NCBI GenBank assembly: GCA_027053145.1
Contig: JALUED010000152.1
Location: 1 to 7,456 of the forward strand
Origin: Thermaceae bacterium
GTDB taxonomy: Bacteria > Deinococcota > Deinococci > Deinococcales > Marinithermaceae
DNA: 7,456 bases
Direction: 5' to 3'
The translations under genes and the position numbers were made by a program. Below the pieces are notes generated by a model. It ran no database searches, was not told the DNA's origin, and saw only the letters and a list, made by a program, of their open reading frames with translations. Of this stretch, positions 1 to 6,215 are shown piece by piece; the first letter of the stretch is position 1, and each line of letters starts with the position of its first letter.

Positions 1-264
1 CCCTTGACCCCCTTTGCCGCTTTGAGCCTTGTCTGGCACGGGGAGGACCGGATCCTGCTCGACCCCACCCAGGTCGAGGACGAGAACGCCTGGGCCGACC
101 TCACCGTGGTCGCCACCGAGGCGGGCGACGTGATCGAGGTCCACGGCGGCGGCGAGGGGCGGCCGGTGCCGCGGGACGTTTACGAGCGGATGGTGGCGCT
201 TGGGCTTGAAAGGGTGCCCGAGCTCGTGCGAAGGGTGCACCAAAAGTTGCGGGAAAAGGAATAA
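1..264 (+). CDS. Small acidic hypothetical protein (left end may be cut)
   Basis: The frame is open to the left edge of the window. A TTG at position 4 could start an 86-residue protein, but no ribosome binding site can be seen, so the true start may lie outside. The product is small, acidic and soluble, with no signal peptide or membrane segment. The first half is rich in Asp/Glu with a DPTQVEDENAWADL stretch that looks like beta strands; the last 30 residues (from about VYERMVALGLERV) look like an amphipathic helix ending in charged residues. Codon use is strongly G/C at third positions, like its neighbours, which supports real coding. It may belong to a small Thermaceae family of unknown function (DUF3248 comes to mind, from memory only). 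No function can be given. A hairpin terminator begins at its stop codon. Confidence 0.7.
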   Translation, partial: PLTPFAALSLVWHGEDRILLDPTQVEDENAWADLTVVATEAGDVIEVHGGGEGRPVPRDVYERMVALGLERVPELVRRVHQKLREKE

Positions 265-293
265 GGCCCCCGGGTTTGGGGGGCCTCGCTTTT
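264..293 (+). terminator. Hairpin terminator, possibly bidirectional
   Basis: A perfect 8-bp stem, AGGCCCCC (264-271) with GGGGGCCT (279-286), has a 7-nt loop and is followed by CGCTTTT. It starts at the last base of the upstream stop codon, as expected for a Rho-independent terminator. Read on the minus strand the same stem is followed by a T-rich TTATTCCTTTT, so it may also stop transcripts of the lipoprotein gene that ends at 308. Confidence 0.8.
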
Positions 294-307
294 CCAGCGT
301 TAGGGGC

Positions 308-952
308 TCAGTAGCTCTTATACCACCATTTCAAGTCACCCGGTGCGCCAACATATATTTTGGTTGAGAGTTTTGTGCCCGAAACGGTCAGTTCATTAAT
401 GATCAGGTTCCATCCCTTCGCCAAGCTAAGGTCAAATTTGGTCTCGGCTTCGTAACCGTTCCCTGCGCATGTTACGGTGCCTTTGACGCTGACGTTTCGG
501 TCTGCGTATGTGTATTGGCCAACTTTCAGTCCATTTTCAGGTCCATATTCGGTTAACTTATTGGCGAGTAACAAGGAACCTGTTGAATTCCCATTGTTCA
601 CCACGTTGAAATAGATGGCTGTAATCTTTGCATTGTTATCGCTAATCTGGACGTTGTCTTCGCAACCTGGGGGGGTAGAGTAATCGCCAAAGCGCTGAAG
701 GATATGCTCCGGCGGGGTTTTTAGCCCTAACTGGAACTCCCCTTGGCTGTTGATCGTTCCCCGTGCGATTTCCGTCGCGCCTGATAGTGCGACGACTTGC
801 GCTTCCTCTCCCGTCCAGTTTTGAACTTTCCCCTGAACGGTGGGCTCTTCCCCGAGATGGCCGGGGTTCGAAGGTGGCCCGAAGAGGTTGCACGCGGAGA
901 GGAGCAACGTCCCAAGCAGACCCAAAGCGATCGTGCTGATCCATTTCCGCAT
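308..952 (-). CDS. Putative secreted lipoprotein, low G+C
   Basis: A 214-residue protein with a clear lipoprotein signal: charged MRKW start, hydrophobic segment at about residues 5-18, and lipobox L18-S19-A20-C21. It should be exported, cleaved before C21 and anchored by lipid. The linker after the cysteine is Pro/Gly-rich. Residues about 38-78 (VQGKVQNWTG to GEFQLGL) look like the start of a small beta-sandwich domain. The rest is strand-rich, with two further cysteines (C97, C162) that could pair, and a KGWNLIINEL segment of a kind I associate with Thermaceae surface proteins. ATG at 952 is supported by AAGGAGGG at 960-967, 7 nt away. The gene is near 50% G+C and uses many A/T-ending codons, unlike its neighbours, which suggests transfer or a fast-evolving surface protein. 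It stands alone on its strand between two + strand genes. Function unknown. Confidence 0.85.
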   Translation of the reverse strand: MRKWISTIALGLLGTLLLSACNLFGPPSNPGHLGEEPTVQGKVQNWTGEEAQVVALSGATEIARGTINSQGEFQLGLKTPPEHILQRFGDYSTPPGCEDNVQISDNNAKITAIYFNVVNNGNSTGSLLLANKLTEYGPENGLKVGQYTYADRNVSVKGTVTCAGNGYEAETKFDLSLAKGWNLIINELTVSGTKLSTKIYVGAPGDLKWWYKSY

Positions 953-959
953 AGCCGTT

Positions 960-983
960 CCCTCCTTCGCCCGGTTGGGCGAA
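960..983 (-). promoter_or_regulatory. Leader hairpin touching the lipoprotein ribosome binding site
   Basis: A perfect 7-bp inverted repeat, TTCGCCC (966-972) and GGGCGAA (977-983), has a 4-nt loop. On the minus strand its second arm runs into the Shine-Dalgarno sequence AAGGAGGG (960-967), sharing two bases. If transcription starts near 981, the mRNA would begin with this hairpin. It could protect the 5' end, tune access to the ribosome, or be an operator. Confidence 0.45.
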
Positions 984-987
984 GATT

Positions 988-993
988 ATTGTA
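988..993 (-). promoter_or_regulatory. Possible -10 box of the lipoprotein gene
   Basis: TACAAT on the minus strand lies 35 nt upstream of the ATG at 952. A start 6-8 nt downstream would put the transcript 5' end at about 980-982, giving a leader of about 29 nt. No good -35 hexamer is seen at 16-18 nt (CAAAGG is the best aligned), so this is only suggestive. Confidence 0.3.
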
Positions 994-1007
994 GTGCAGG
1001 TCGGAGG

Positions 1008-1013
1008 TATCCT
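1008..1013 (+). promoter_or_regulatory. Possible -10 box for near-leaderless rdgB mRNA
   Basis: TATCCT fits the TANNNT -10 pattern often found just upstream of leaderless genes in Deinococcus-Thermus. It ends 9 nt before the ATG at 1023, so the mRNA would start almost at the start codon. No clear -35 is present. It overlaps a Shine-Dalgarno-like GGAGGT (1003-1008), so the two readings compete. Confidence 0.25.
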
Positions 1014-1022
1014 TTGGGTCAT

Positions 1023-1634
1023 ATGAAGGTCATCCTTGCTACCACCAATCCGGGCAAGCTCCGGGAGCTCGAAAAGGGCCTTGCTCCGCTGGGTTGGGAG
1101 CTCCTGCCGCTTTCCAACTTCAAGGTTGAGATGCCCGAGGAGACCGGGATGACCTTCGAGGACAACGCCATTTTGAAGGCGGCCGCGGTGGCCACCCAGA
1201 CCGGGCTTCCCGCCCTCGCCGACGACTCGGGCCTGGAGGTGGACGCGCTCGGAGGCGAGCCCGGCGTTTACTCGGCGCGCTATGGGGGGTTTAAGCGCGA
1301 CGTCGAGCGGAACCTTTACCTGCTTGAGCGGCTCAAGGAGGTGCCGCCGGAAAAGCGCACCGCCCGTTTCGTCGCCGTTTTGGCCCTCGCTTACCCCGAC
1401 GGGCACCTCGAGGTCTACCGCGGCGAGGTGGAGGGGTTGATCCTCGAGGCCCCTCGCGGGCACCTGGGTTTTGGCTACGACCCCCTCTTCTACGTGCCCG
1501 AGGCCGGTCGGACCTTCGCCGAGATGCTCCCGCGGGAAAAGGCCCGCTACTCGCACCGCGGCAAGGCGATCCGGGCGCTCCTTGAGGCCTGGAAGCACGG
1601 GCCACCGCCCCGGGAGATCCGGCCCATGGAGTAA
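1023..1634 (+). CDS. rdgB: XTP/dITP pyrophosphatase (RdgB/HAM1 family)
   Basis: Cytosolic house-cleaning enzyme that hydrolyses ITP, dITP and XTP to the monophosphate and pyrophosphate, keeping deaminated purines out of DNA and RNA. The 203-residue product matches the family length and its motifs in order: substrate-loop TTNPGK (7-12), EETGMTFEDNAILKA (39-53), ADDSGL (66-71) with D68 at the position of the catalytic Asp69 of E. coli RdgB, GEPGVYSARY (78-87), FGYDP (150-154) and SHRGKA (177-182). Mg2+ dependence is known for the family. The ATG at 1023 gives the usual MKVILATTNPGK start, but the Shine-Dalgarno-like GGAGGT at 1003-1008 is 14 nt away. An in-frame TTG at 1014 would be only 5 nt from it and add three residues. 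The frame also runs open further upstream, but that stretch overlaps the lipoprotein leader and lacks family similarity. Divergent from the lipoprotein gene; no convincing terminator follows. Confidence 0.96.
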   Translation: MKVILATTNPGKLRELEKGLAPLGWELLPLSNFKVEMPEETGMTFEDNAILKAAAVATQTGLPALADDSGLEVDALGGEPGVYSARYGGFKRDVERNLYLLERLKEVPPEKRTARFVAVLALAYPDGHLEVYRGEVEGLILEAPRGHLGFGYDPLFYVPEAGRTFAEMLPREKARYSHRGKAIRALLEAWKHGPPPREIRPME

Positions 1635-2120
1635 GGCCGTTGGCCGCGGCGGGCAGGCGTGGTCTTGCGTTTTCCTTCCGTGACCCAAGTTCAGGCGTGG
1701 CGTGGGGTGCCAGGTTTGGGCCCACCTTCTTTGGGTATGCGGTGGGGCCCAAGCGCTGGCCGGCTTCCAGGGGTGAAGTTTCGCCCGGCCTGCCCACCGT
1801 TTTCCCTGGGCGGGGGCGCGGTCCCCTGCGATGGGCCTTCGAGCTTGAGGGGGTGGTGCTGGGTTCCGGCGCGGTAGGCCTCTCGGGGTTGCGCCCCGAC
1901 TTTGCAAGGGCACCGGATTCCCGTTTCGATGCGCGTGGAGGGCCGTCCGTGGGGTGGTTTTTGAGGGGCTTTTGGTGCCAAGCGCCCGGGATTTCCGTAG
2001 GTACAACCTGGTGGTCTTTCCCGATCGAATCCGTACCGGTTCGTTATTGAGCCCGTTTGGGAAGAATCGTAGCGGGGATGGGGCGACCTCCCCGGTATGA
2101 TCCTCCCGAGGCAAGGCGCG
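1635..2120. other. Long gap without a convincing gene
   Basis: Nearly 490 bp lie between rdgB and the next gene, far more than any other gap here. A + strand frame from TTG 1640 to 2050 would give 136 residues rich in Gly, Arg, Trp and Phe. It has no ribosome binding site, no recognisable motif and more mixed third positions than its neighbours, so I do not call it a gene. Several other frames are open on both strands, as expected in G+C-rich DNA. A 6-bp hairpin (TCGGGG 1883-1888, CCCCGA 1894-1899, 5-nt loop) is followed by CTTTG and might be a weak terminator. The last 80 bp should hold the promoter of the gene at 2121. The region could be a decayed gene, a long leader or an RNA gene; nothing I see decides. 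Confidence 0.5.
2096..2101 (+). promoter_or_regulatory. Possible -10 box of the 2121 gene
   Basis: TATGAT matches five of six bases of the TATAAT consensus and lies 19 nt before the ATG at 2121. A start near 2108 would leave a leader of about 13 nt. No TTGACA-like -35 is found at the right distance; TTGAGC at 2047-2052 is too far away. Confidence 0.3.
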
Positions 2121-3167
2121 ATGCGGCTCTATGGGTCTAAGATTGCGCTCTACCGGCTCTACGACCTAGCCGATGAGATCGAGCTTGACCGGCTGGACCT
2201 GCCCCGCACGCGGCTTGTGCGTCCCCGGAGCGCGGTCCGCTTTGGCGAGCCCCCGGCCGAGCTCGACCTGGGCCCGCGGCGCTTTTCCGGCTATCCCGGC
2301 CGGCTATCGGCCCGGATCTACCCCTTCGGGGTGGTGGCGTTAAGGCTTCGGCTCGACCTGGGGGAGGCGCTGGAGCTCGCGGTTTTTCGCGAGGCCGCCC
2401 TCGCCGTGCCCGAGGCCCCTGAGCTCGAGGCCTTCTTCGAGGCTGAGCTTGCCGGACTTCGGCGCGCACTGGCCCCGGCGGTTTCTCGGCCCTTTTCCGA
2501 GCCCGAGGAGGAAGAGTTCGCGGTGCTTTTCTTCGCCGGGACCGAGCCCGCCCTTCCCGCAAGCCGTCTCTTGGATGCCCTGCCGGTGGCCGAGCTCGTG
2601 CTGGGCGAGCGGGAGCGGTTTTCCCCGGGCGTGCTCGAGGAACTCCGCCGCTACGCCTTTTCCTACTCCGAAGAGGACCTCGCGGTCCTCGGCTACGAGC
2701 GGGTTTTGCTCTTCGACTCGGAGGGGATCTGGGACGTTGCCGACCTGGTGGAGTTCGTGCACGCCGAGCTGCTTGAACTCGCCTACTACGACCGCCTCCT
2801 CGCCGGGGCCCTCCGCGACCTCCCCGAGGCGCTTGCCCGCTACTCCCCCTGGCGCTACCGCCACTACGACTGGCTCCGCCGGCGGCTGATGCAGGTCCAC
2901 GCCGAGGTCACCGAGGCCCGCTCGCGCCTATCCGAGGCGCTCAAGGCCACCGAGGACTTCTTCTACGCCCGGGTGCTTCGGGCCGCGGGGCGGCTCTACG
3001 GCGCCGACGAGCTTGCCGAGGCCACCGCCGAAAAGCTCGAGGTTCTCGCCGACCTCCACGCCAAGATCGCCGAGGAGCAGAACTTTGCCCGCGCGCAGGC
3101 GGTCGAGGTGGGCATCTTCGCCCTGATCCTCTTCGAGGTTCTCCGGGCGCTTTGGGGGGGCGGATGA
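2121..3167 (+). CDS. Uncharacterised membrane-anchored protein, RMD1/DUF155-like layout
   Basis: A 348-residue protein I cannot name with certainty. The N-terminus ([18 protein letters not shown], 8-25) and [14 protein letters not shown] (65-78) look like strand-helix units of an alpha/beta domain. A second conserved-looking block is [22 protein letters not shown] (178-199), then [20 protein letters not shown] (208-227). Residues about 255-322 form a long charged helical region, probably coiled coil, and 328-345 ([18 protein letters not shown]) is the only hydrophobic segment, likely a C-terminal membrane anchor. From memory, this order (N-terminal alpha/beta domain, FGVV motif, coiled coil, one C-terminal membrane helix) recalls RMD1/DUF155 proteins and related bacterial hypotheticals. 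Start: the ATG at 2121 has GAGG at 2108-2111; an ATG at 2097 lacks a site. It overlaps yraN by 4 bp (ATGA), so the two are co-translated. Confidence 0.85.
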   Translation: MRLYGSKIALYRLYDLADEIELDRLDLPRTRLVRPRSAVRFGEPPAELDLGPRRFSGYPGRLSARIYPFGVVALRLRLDLGEALELAVFREAALAVPEAPELEAFFEAELAGLRRALAPAVSRPFSEPEEEEFAVLFFAGTEPALPASRLLDALPVAELVLGERERFSPGVLEELRRYAFSYSEEDLAVLGYERVLLFDSEGIWDVADLVEFVHAELLELAYYDRLLAGALRDLPEALARYSPWRYRHYDWLRRRLMQVHAEVTEARSRLSEALKATEDFFYARVLRAAGRLYGADELAEATAEKLEVLADLHAKIAEEQNFARAQAVEVGIFALILFEVLRALWGGG

Positions 3168-3496
3168 AGGGCGGCTGGGCCGAGGAGGTGGCCCTGCGCC
3201 ACCTGCTTGCGAAGGGCTACCGCCTGGTGGCAAGAAACCGCCGCACCCCCTTCGGCGAGGTGGACCTTTGGATGGAGGACCGCGGCACGCCGGTCTTCGT
3301 CGAGGTCAAGCAGCGGCGGAGCGGCCGCTTCGGCGCGCCGCTTGAGGCCATCACCCCCTGGAAGCTTGCGCGCATCCAAAAGAGCGCCCTCTTCCTCCTT
3401 GGCCGCGACGACCGGCCGTTCCGGGTCGAGGCGGTGCTGGTCTACGGCACCCCGGTGCGCCACCGGGTCGAGCACCGGGTGATCGAGCTGCTCTAA
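3164..3496 (+). CDS. yraN: UPF0102 (YraN) family protein, PD-(D/E)XK nuclease fold
   Basis: A 110-residue soluble protein of near-standard family length. Family features in order: [20 protein letters not shown] (6-25), which replaces the usual GxxGExxAxxxL start with E7/E8 in place, then GEVDL (31-35) and FVEVKQRR (45-52). E8, D34, E47 and K49 fit a PD-(D/E)XK metal-dependent nuclease core (D...ExK), so DNA cleavage or Holliday-junction-like activity is possible; the family role is not firmly established. The helix after it ([17 protein letters not shown]) is the conserved K-rich element. The ATG at 3164 overlaps the upstream stop (3165-3167), and a G-run at 3154-3160 may act as ribosome binding site. 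A TTG at 3152 is a less likely start. The stop overlaps the stop of the convergent permease gene. Confidence 0.92.
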   Translation: MKGGWAEEVALRHLLAKGYRLVARNRRTPFGEVDLWMEDRGTPVFVEVKQRRSGRFGAPLEAITPWKLARIQKSALFLLGRDDRPFRVEAVLVYGTPVRHRVEHRVIELL

Positions 3497-4260
3497 CGCC
3501 GCCGGGCCAGGGTCATCCCGAAGAGGGCGAGCAGGGTGGTGTAGACGAGCAGCGAGCTCACCGCGCTTGCGATCCGGAAGTCCTCCCGGAGCATCTGGAA
3601 GAGCAAAAGGGGCATGGTGATCGTGCCAAACCCGGCCACCATGCTGGTGACCTCGAACTCGCCCATGCTGATGGCGAAGACGACGAGCGCCCCCGAAAGC
3701 ACCGAGGGGAGCACGTTGGGAAAGAGCACGTAGCGAAGCCGCGCGAAGATCCCGGCCCCGCTCGCCGCCGCCGCCTCCATCAGGGGCCCCACGTCGAGGG
3801 TGGCGAGCCCGGCGTAGACCGAGCGGAAGAAGAAGGGAAAGCCGAGCGTCGCGTGGCCGAGGACCACGATCCAGAGCGTTCCCGAAAACGCAAGCGGCGG
3901 CCGGTTGAAGGCCTGCAAAAACCCAAGCCCCACCAGGATCGGCGGCACGAGGAGGGGCAGGATCTGCAGGAACCGCCGCACCGACTCGCCCGCCCGCCCC
4001 GAGAGGCGGTAGGCGGCGTAGACCGTGGGAAAGCCCACCGCCACGTTGATCAGCACCGAAAGGGAGGCGATGAGCAGCGAGAGCTTCACCGCCGGCAGGT
4101 ACTGGGGGTCGGAGAGCACCCGGCGGTACCACTCGAGGGTAAACCCCTGGGGCAGGATCCCCTGCCAGACCACCGAAAACGAGTAGACGATGGGCACCAA
4201 AAGGGGCAGGAACAGGTAGAGCAGAAAGAAGGCGAAAACAAGCCAGCCGAGCGCCCTCAC
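3493..4260 (-). CDS. ABC transporter permease, PotC-type (second membrane subunit)
   Basis: Inner-membrane subunit of the importer coded by this operon, 255 residues from GTG 4260. About six hydrophobic helices are visible, the first near residues 6-30 ([21 protein letters not shown]). The cytoplasmic EAA loop, which docks on the ATPase, is at about 162-185 (EAAAASG then LFPNVLP), in the usual place before the last two helices. One EAA loop means it must pair with the other permease. The start rests on GTG 4258-4260 overlapping the TGA of the upstream permease (GTGA) with GGAGGT 7 nt before it. A longer frame from TTG 4296 would overlap permease 1 by 40 bp and has no site. Last gene of the operon; its TAG overlaps the yraN stop by 3 bases within a shared 4-bp segment. 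Confidence 0.93.
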   Translation of the reverse strand: MRALGWLVFAFFLLYLFLPLLVPIVYSFSVVWQGILPQGFTLEWYRRVLSDPQYLPAVKLSLLIASLSVLINVAVGFPTVYAAYRLSGRAGESVRRFLQILPLLVPPILVGLGFLQAFNRPPLAFSGTLWIVVLGHATLGFPFFFRSVYAGLATLDVGPLMEAAAASGAGIFARLRYVLFPNVLPSVLSGALVVFAISMGEFEVTSMVAGFGTITMPLLLFQMLREDFRIASAVSSLLVYTTLLALFGMTLARRR

Positions 4261-5078
4261 CGCCGCCACCTCCGTTCCCAGCGGGCGAGGATCCAAAGCC
4301 CAAGCCCGCTCGTCGCCATCAGCACCACCGCCAGGGCGTCGGCCTGGGGAAGGTCGAAGGACGACTCGCTGACAAGCGAGTAGATCTGAAGGGCAAGCAG
4401 GTTCTTAGCAAACCCGGTGATCGCAAGGGCGGTGCCAAACGCCCCCATCATCAGGGCCCAGACCACGCTGGAGCCGGCGAGGATCCCGGGCAGGATGTTG
4501 GGGAGGAGCACGTAGCGCCAGATGGCAAGCCCCGTTGCCCCCGAGGCCCGCGCCGCCTCGACGAGCTCGCGGCCCACCTGCTCGAAGACCGGGGTCATGA
4601 CGAGGGCCACGAGCGGGATGTTGTAAAAGGGGAAGACCGCAAGCAGCCCGCCCCAGCTGTAGACGTTGAAGAGCCGGGGTAGCCCGAGGGCAAGGAGGAT
4701 TTGGTTAAACACCCCGTTCCGCCCAAGGAGCACGATGAAGCCGAACGCCACCACCAGCCCGGAGAGGGTGACCGGGATCGAGTAGAAGGAAAGGAGGAGG
4801 TTTTTGAGCCTAAGGGGGAGCTTTGCCGTCCAGTAGCCGACGAAGGTGCCCCCCACGGCGGCGATCAGGGTCGAGGCGGTGACGAACCAAAGCGAGTTTT
4901 GCCAGGCCTCGAGGTAGGCGGGGGCGGTGAAGGCCTTCACGTAGCGGGCAAGCGTTAGCCCGCCGCCTTCGGCGAGCAGGCTGCGGACAACGATCACCGC
5001 CACCGGGTAGAGGTAAAAGAGCAGGATGAAGAAAAGCCCGGGGAGGAGGAAGAGGAGCTCGGGGTTTTTTCGGCGCAT
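4257..5078 (-). CDS. ABC transporter permease, PotB-type (first membrane subunit)
   Basis: A 273-residue integral membrane protein. The cytoplasmic start MRRKNPE is followed by a first helix at about 8-32, then a periplasmic segment, more helices from about 62-85, 95-120 and 142-163, and a last one near 248-266. The EAA loop is at 174-196 (EAARASG, then LLPNILP), the contact with the ATPase. Separate PotB/PotC-like permeases with one EAA loop each are typical of polyamine/opine/phosphonate-type importers; FbpB-type ferric permeases usually carry both halves in one chain. The ATG at 5078 is chosen because AGGA (5084-5087) precedes it and the hydrophobic part starts soon after. A GTG at 5129 overlapping the upstream stop would put the 12-bp hairpin inside the coding region and add a Gly/Pro/Arg-rich tail unlike the family. 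Confidence 0.93.
   Translation of the reverse strand: MRRKNPELLFLLPGLFFILLFYLYPVAVIVVRSLLAEGGGLTLARYVKAFTAPAYLEAWQNSLWFVTASTLIAAVGGTFVGYWTAKLPLRLKNLLLSFYSIPVTLSGLVVAFGFIVLLGRNGVFNQILLALGLPRLFNVYSWGGLLAVFPFYNIPLVALVMTPVFEQVGRELVEAARASGATGLAIWRYVLLPNILPGILAGSSVVWALMMGAFGTALAITGFAKNLLALQIYSLVSESSFDLPQADALAVVLMATSGLGLWILARWERRWRR
4268..4273 (-). promoter_or_regulatory. Ribosome binding site that fixes the permease 2 start
   Basis: GGAGGT on the minus strand lies inside the last codons of permease 1, exactly 7 nt before GTG 4260. With the GTGA overlap it supports translational coupling of the two permeases and a roughly equal yield. Confidence 0.8.
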
Positions 5079-5091
5079 CCGGATCCTGGGT

Positions 5092-5119
5092 GGGGGCCGG
5101 GCCAAGAGGCCCGGCCCCC
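5092..5119 (-). promoter_or_regulatory. Perfect 12-bp G+C hairpin between binding-protein and permease genes
   Basis: GGGGGCCGGGCC (5092-5103) pairs without mismatch with GGCCCGGCCCCC (5108-5119) across a 4-nt loop (TCTT in the mRNA). It begins 6 nt after the binding-protein stop and ends 4 nt before the AGGA of permease 1. No T tract follows in the direction of transcription, so it is more likely to block 3' exonucleases or cause partial termination than to be a full intrinsic terminator. The usual effect at this place in importer operons is more binding protein than permease. Confidence 0.8.
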
Positions 5120-5125
5120 CTTTGC

Positions 5126-6190
5126 TCACTTAATCCGCTCGGCGTAGTACTTCTGGAGCGCTTCGGAGACCTCGGCCTCCTTCTTGTAGTCGAGGAAGAC
5201 CGCGTTTTTGTAGGCCTCCTTGGGCGGGAACTTCTTCGCGATCTCGGGCGGAAGCTCGACGTCGGGGCGGATCGGGCTCACGTAGCCCTTGGCGAAGAGG
5301 CTCTGGCCGTACTTGGAGAAGATGAACTCAAGGTAGAGCTTGGCGGTGTTGGGATGCGGGGCGTTCCTAGCCGCGATGTTCCCGCCGCCGTTCGAGAGGG
5401 TGCCGTCCTCGGGGATCACCACCTCGGTGGGGAAGGGGAACTGGTCGCGCCACTTGAGCAGGTTGTAGTCGTAGTTGATCAGGATGCCCACCTCGCCGCG
5501 CTCGAACTTGGCGGTGGTGACCTTGGGGTCGGTGGAGCCGATGAGGCCCATTTCGTGGAGCTCGGCGAGGAAGTCCACCCCGGCCTTGTAGTTGTAGGGG
5601 TCGCCGGTGAGGGCGTAGGCGGCGGCCATCACCGTGGCCACGCCGGTGCCGGTGGCGCGCGGGTCCAGGTAGCTGATCAGCCCTTTGTAGGCGGGGTTTT
5701 TGAGGTCGCGCCACTTCCGCGGCACCTCCTTGACCAGGTTCTTGTTCACGATCCAGCCGAGCGTCCCCTTATAGGCGGCGTACCAGGTCGAGCCGTCCTT
5801 GCCCACGCCCCGCTGGGAGGCGGGGAGCTTGTCCCAGACCGTCACCTTGTAGGGCAGAGTGAGCCCCTTCTCGGCGAGGACCATGGCGAAGGCGGGCTTG
5901 AGGTCGGCGATGTCGTTTTTGGAGGCGTTCTCCTCCTGCATCCGCGCGAGCACCACCGCGCTCCCCATATCGATGTCCTGGTGGCGGATGCCAAAAAGCC
6001 GCTCGAACTCGGCGAAGATCTCCCCGTAGTTCGCCCAGATGTTGGGCATGCCGTAGGAGTAGATCACTCCGCCCTCGGCCCGGGCCTTGGCCGCCAGGTC
6101 CTTGATGTAGGGCGTGTCGAGCTCGGGTGGCAGCTGGGCCAGGGCCAGTCCGAGAAAGCCTGCCAGGATACCAACGAACCACTTCCGCAT
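5126..6190 (-). CDS. Periplasmic solute-binding protein of ABC importer
   Basis: A 354-residue secreted protein that captures the substrate and delivers it to the permease pair. The signal peptide is MRKW plus a hydrophobic stretch, with probable cleavage after ALA (residue 18) before QLPPEL. There is no lipobox, so it is likely free or held otherwise. Two-lobe binding-protein pattern: GGVIYSYGMPNIWANYGEIF (40-59), DIDMGSA (72-78), NDIADLKPAFAMVLAEKGL (92-110), the crossover GTLGWIVNKNLV (142-153), NPAYKGLISYLDPRATGTG (165-183) and RGEVGILINYDYNLL (231-245). This resembles family 1/POPT-type binding proteins (iron, polyamine, aminoethylphosphonate); I cannot assign the ligand. ATG 6190 has GGAGGT at 6198-6203, 7 nt upstream, the strongest site in the operon. 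Placed between two hairpins, after the ATPase and before the permeases. Confidence 0.94.
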   Translation of the reverse strand: MRKWFVGILAGFLGLALAQLPPELDTPYIKDLAAKARAEGGVIYSYGMPNIWANYGEIFAEFERLFGIRHQDIDMGSAVVLARMQEENASKNDIADLKPAFAMVLAEKGLTLPYKVTVWDKLPASQRGVGKDGSTWYAAYKGTLGWIVNKNLVKEVPRKWRDLKNPAYKGLISYLDPRATGTGVATVMAAAYALTGDPYNYKAGVDFLAELHEMGLIGSTDPKVTTAKFERGEVGILINYDYNLLKWRDQFPFPTEVVIPEDGTLSNGGGNIAARNAPHPNTAKLYLEFIFSKYGQSLFAKGYVSPIRPDVELPPEIAKKFPPKEAYKNAVFLDYKKEAEVSEALQKYYAERIK

Positions 6191-6197
6191 ACCAAAC

Positions 6198-6213
6198 ACC
6201 TCCCTCTTTTTTT
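6198..6213 (-). promoter_or_regulatory. A7 tract and strong ribosome binding site before the binding-protein gene
   Basis: The 25-nt spacer between ATPase and binding protein holds seven A in a row (6207-6213, minus strand), then GAGGGAGGTG with GGAGGT at 6198-6203, 7 nt from the ATG. A-rich sequence just upstream of a strong Shine-Dalgarno site favours ribosome loading, in line with high need for this protein. Confidence 0.6.
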
Positions 6214-6215
6214 GC

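Noticed and set aside
946..957. Shared MRKW beginnings of the lipoprotein and the binding protein as a sign of duplication
   Set aside because: Similarity stops within the signal peptide and a positively charged start is common in exported proteins.
1640..2050. 136-residue open frame on the + strand in the gap after rdgB
   Set aside because: TTG start without ribosome binding site, Gly/Arg/Trp-rich composition and no motif; random open frames of this size are common in G+C-rich DNA.
642..2114. 490-codon open frame on the minus strand
   Set aside because: It runs antisense through rdgB and out of frame through the lipoprotein gene; its protein is Arg/Pro-rich low-complexity, typical of a shadow frame.
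5092..5119. Reading the 12-bp hairpin as an intrinsic terminator of the operon
   Set aside because: No T tract follows in either direction that would support full termination, and permease genes continue directly after it.
5079..5129. GTG 5129 as start of permease 1, overlapping the binding-protein stop
   Set aside because: No ribosome binding site, and it would force translation through the 12-bp hairpin; ATG 5078 has AGGA and fits the family.
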